Assembly (NCBI GenBank): GCA_003476465.1
Contig: DMUE01000115.1
Location: 1-6,625, forward strand
From: Microbacterium sp.
GTDB lineage: Bacteria; Actinomycetota; Actinomycetes; Actinomycetales; Microbacteriaceae
DNA: 6,625 nucleotides
Reading direction: 5' to 3'
Shown piece after piece: positions 6,302-6,625 of this stretch (positions are counted from its first letter, which is position 1; the number at the start of each line of letters is the position of its first letter). Below the pieces are notes generated by a model. It did not search any database. It worked only from the letters and a program-made list of their open reading frames with translations, and was not told the DNA's origin. A program made the translations under genes and the position numbers.

Positions 6302-6625
6302 CGGTTCTCCTCATTCCTTTTCAATGCATCGGGGATCTTTCCCAGGGACTCGGCCGTTTGCGGTGCCCCCGCGACCTGCTTCATGCGGGCACGACCGACG
6401 ACGAACAAGATGACCGCCGCCAGGGCCCAGATCGCCGCCACGACGACGGCGGACCAGCCCCCTCCGATCAGGGTGCCGAGCGCCCACCACAGCGCCAGCG
6501 ACAGGAAGAAGACGGCCATGAGCGCCGCGTATCCGGCGCCGCCGAGCAGGCCGCCGACCTGGCCCGCACGCGTGGCCGACTCCTTCATCTCCGCCCTCGC
6601 AAGCGCCAGTTCCTGGCGCATGAGC
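6298..6625 (-). CDS. Phage holin family (holin superfamily III-like) membrane protein, partial
   Basis: The start lies beyond the right edge; the Met visible at 6621-6619 is internal, because family members have about 20-35 residues before the LMRQELALARAE segment seen here. The visible 107 residues show that amphipathic helix (which also carries ATRAGQVGGLLGG), then two membrane segments (about 31-52 and 57-76 from that Met) joined by a short Gly-rich turn, and a cytoplasmic tail ending KIPDALKRNEENR. This is the chromosomal actinobacterial 'phage holin family' arrangement, and it probably does not denote a real phage lysis gene. It overlaps DUF3618 by ATGA, so the two are co-translated. The exact function is unknown. 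Confidence 0.85.
   Translation of the reverse strand, partial: LMRQELALARAEMKESATRAGQVGGLLGGAGYAALMAVFFLSLALWWALGTLIGGGWSAVVVAAIWALAAVILFVVGRARMKQVAGAPQTAESLGKIPDALKRNEENR

Noticed and set aside
6298..6625. Prophage lysis gene, from the holin similarity.
   Set aside because: No endolysin, structural or integrase genes are nearby, and this holin-like/DUF3618 pairing is a regular chromosomal arrangement in actinobacteria.

Overview
The window is GC-rich, densely coded DNA from a high-GC Gram-positive bacterium. The best fit is an actinobacterium of the Microbacteriaceae, Microbacterium-like. That placement is inferred from base composition, GTG starts, the DUF3618/holin-like pair and the olefin genes; no rRNA or other marker is present. 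Every gene I can support lies on the minus strand, so the window reads from its right end to its left end. The long plus-strand open frames are shadows of these genes.

Right end (about 4598-6625), a cell-envelope/stress-type accessory block. A partial holin-superfamily-III-like membrane protein overlaps a DUF3618 protein by ATGA. Next comes the remnant of a zinc-dependent alcohol dehydrogenase (about 5225-5702), which has lost its front half and carries an internal frameshift. After it are two small, probably co-translated genes (53 and about 95 aa) encoding disordered hydrophilic proteins, the second very acidic. An SRPBCC/START-like small protein (4049-4504) follows and ends at a perfect 13-bp hairpin terminator.

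Middle (1927-3918), a 663-aa ABC1/UbiB (AarF) family atypical kinase with all the family motifs. It has an N-terminal extension predicted to hold three membrane segments and a C-terminal membrane hairpin.

Left end (1-1751), the start of a long-chain olefin biosynthesis (ole) operon. oleA encodes the thiolase-fold enzyme that condenses two fatty acyl-CoAs head to head. It overlaps by GTGA the alpha/beta-hydrolase oleB, probably the front of an oleBC fusion, which runs off the window. Upstream of oleA is an unusual leader: a very strong Shine-Dalgarno serving a possible 31-codon overlapping ORF, plus a CCTCCT segment that could pair with either the leader Shine-Dalgarno or the oleA one.

No RNA gene, insertion sequence, CRISPR array or attachment site was seen. 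The points most worth a second look are the oleA leader, the ABC1 kinase beside an ole operon, the decayed dehydrogenase and the small acidic gene pair.
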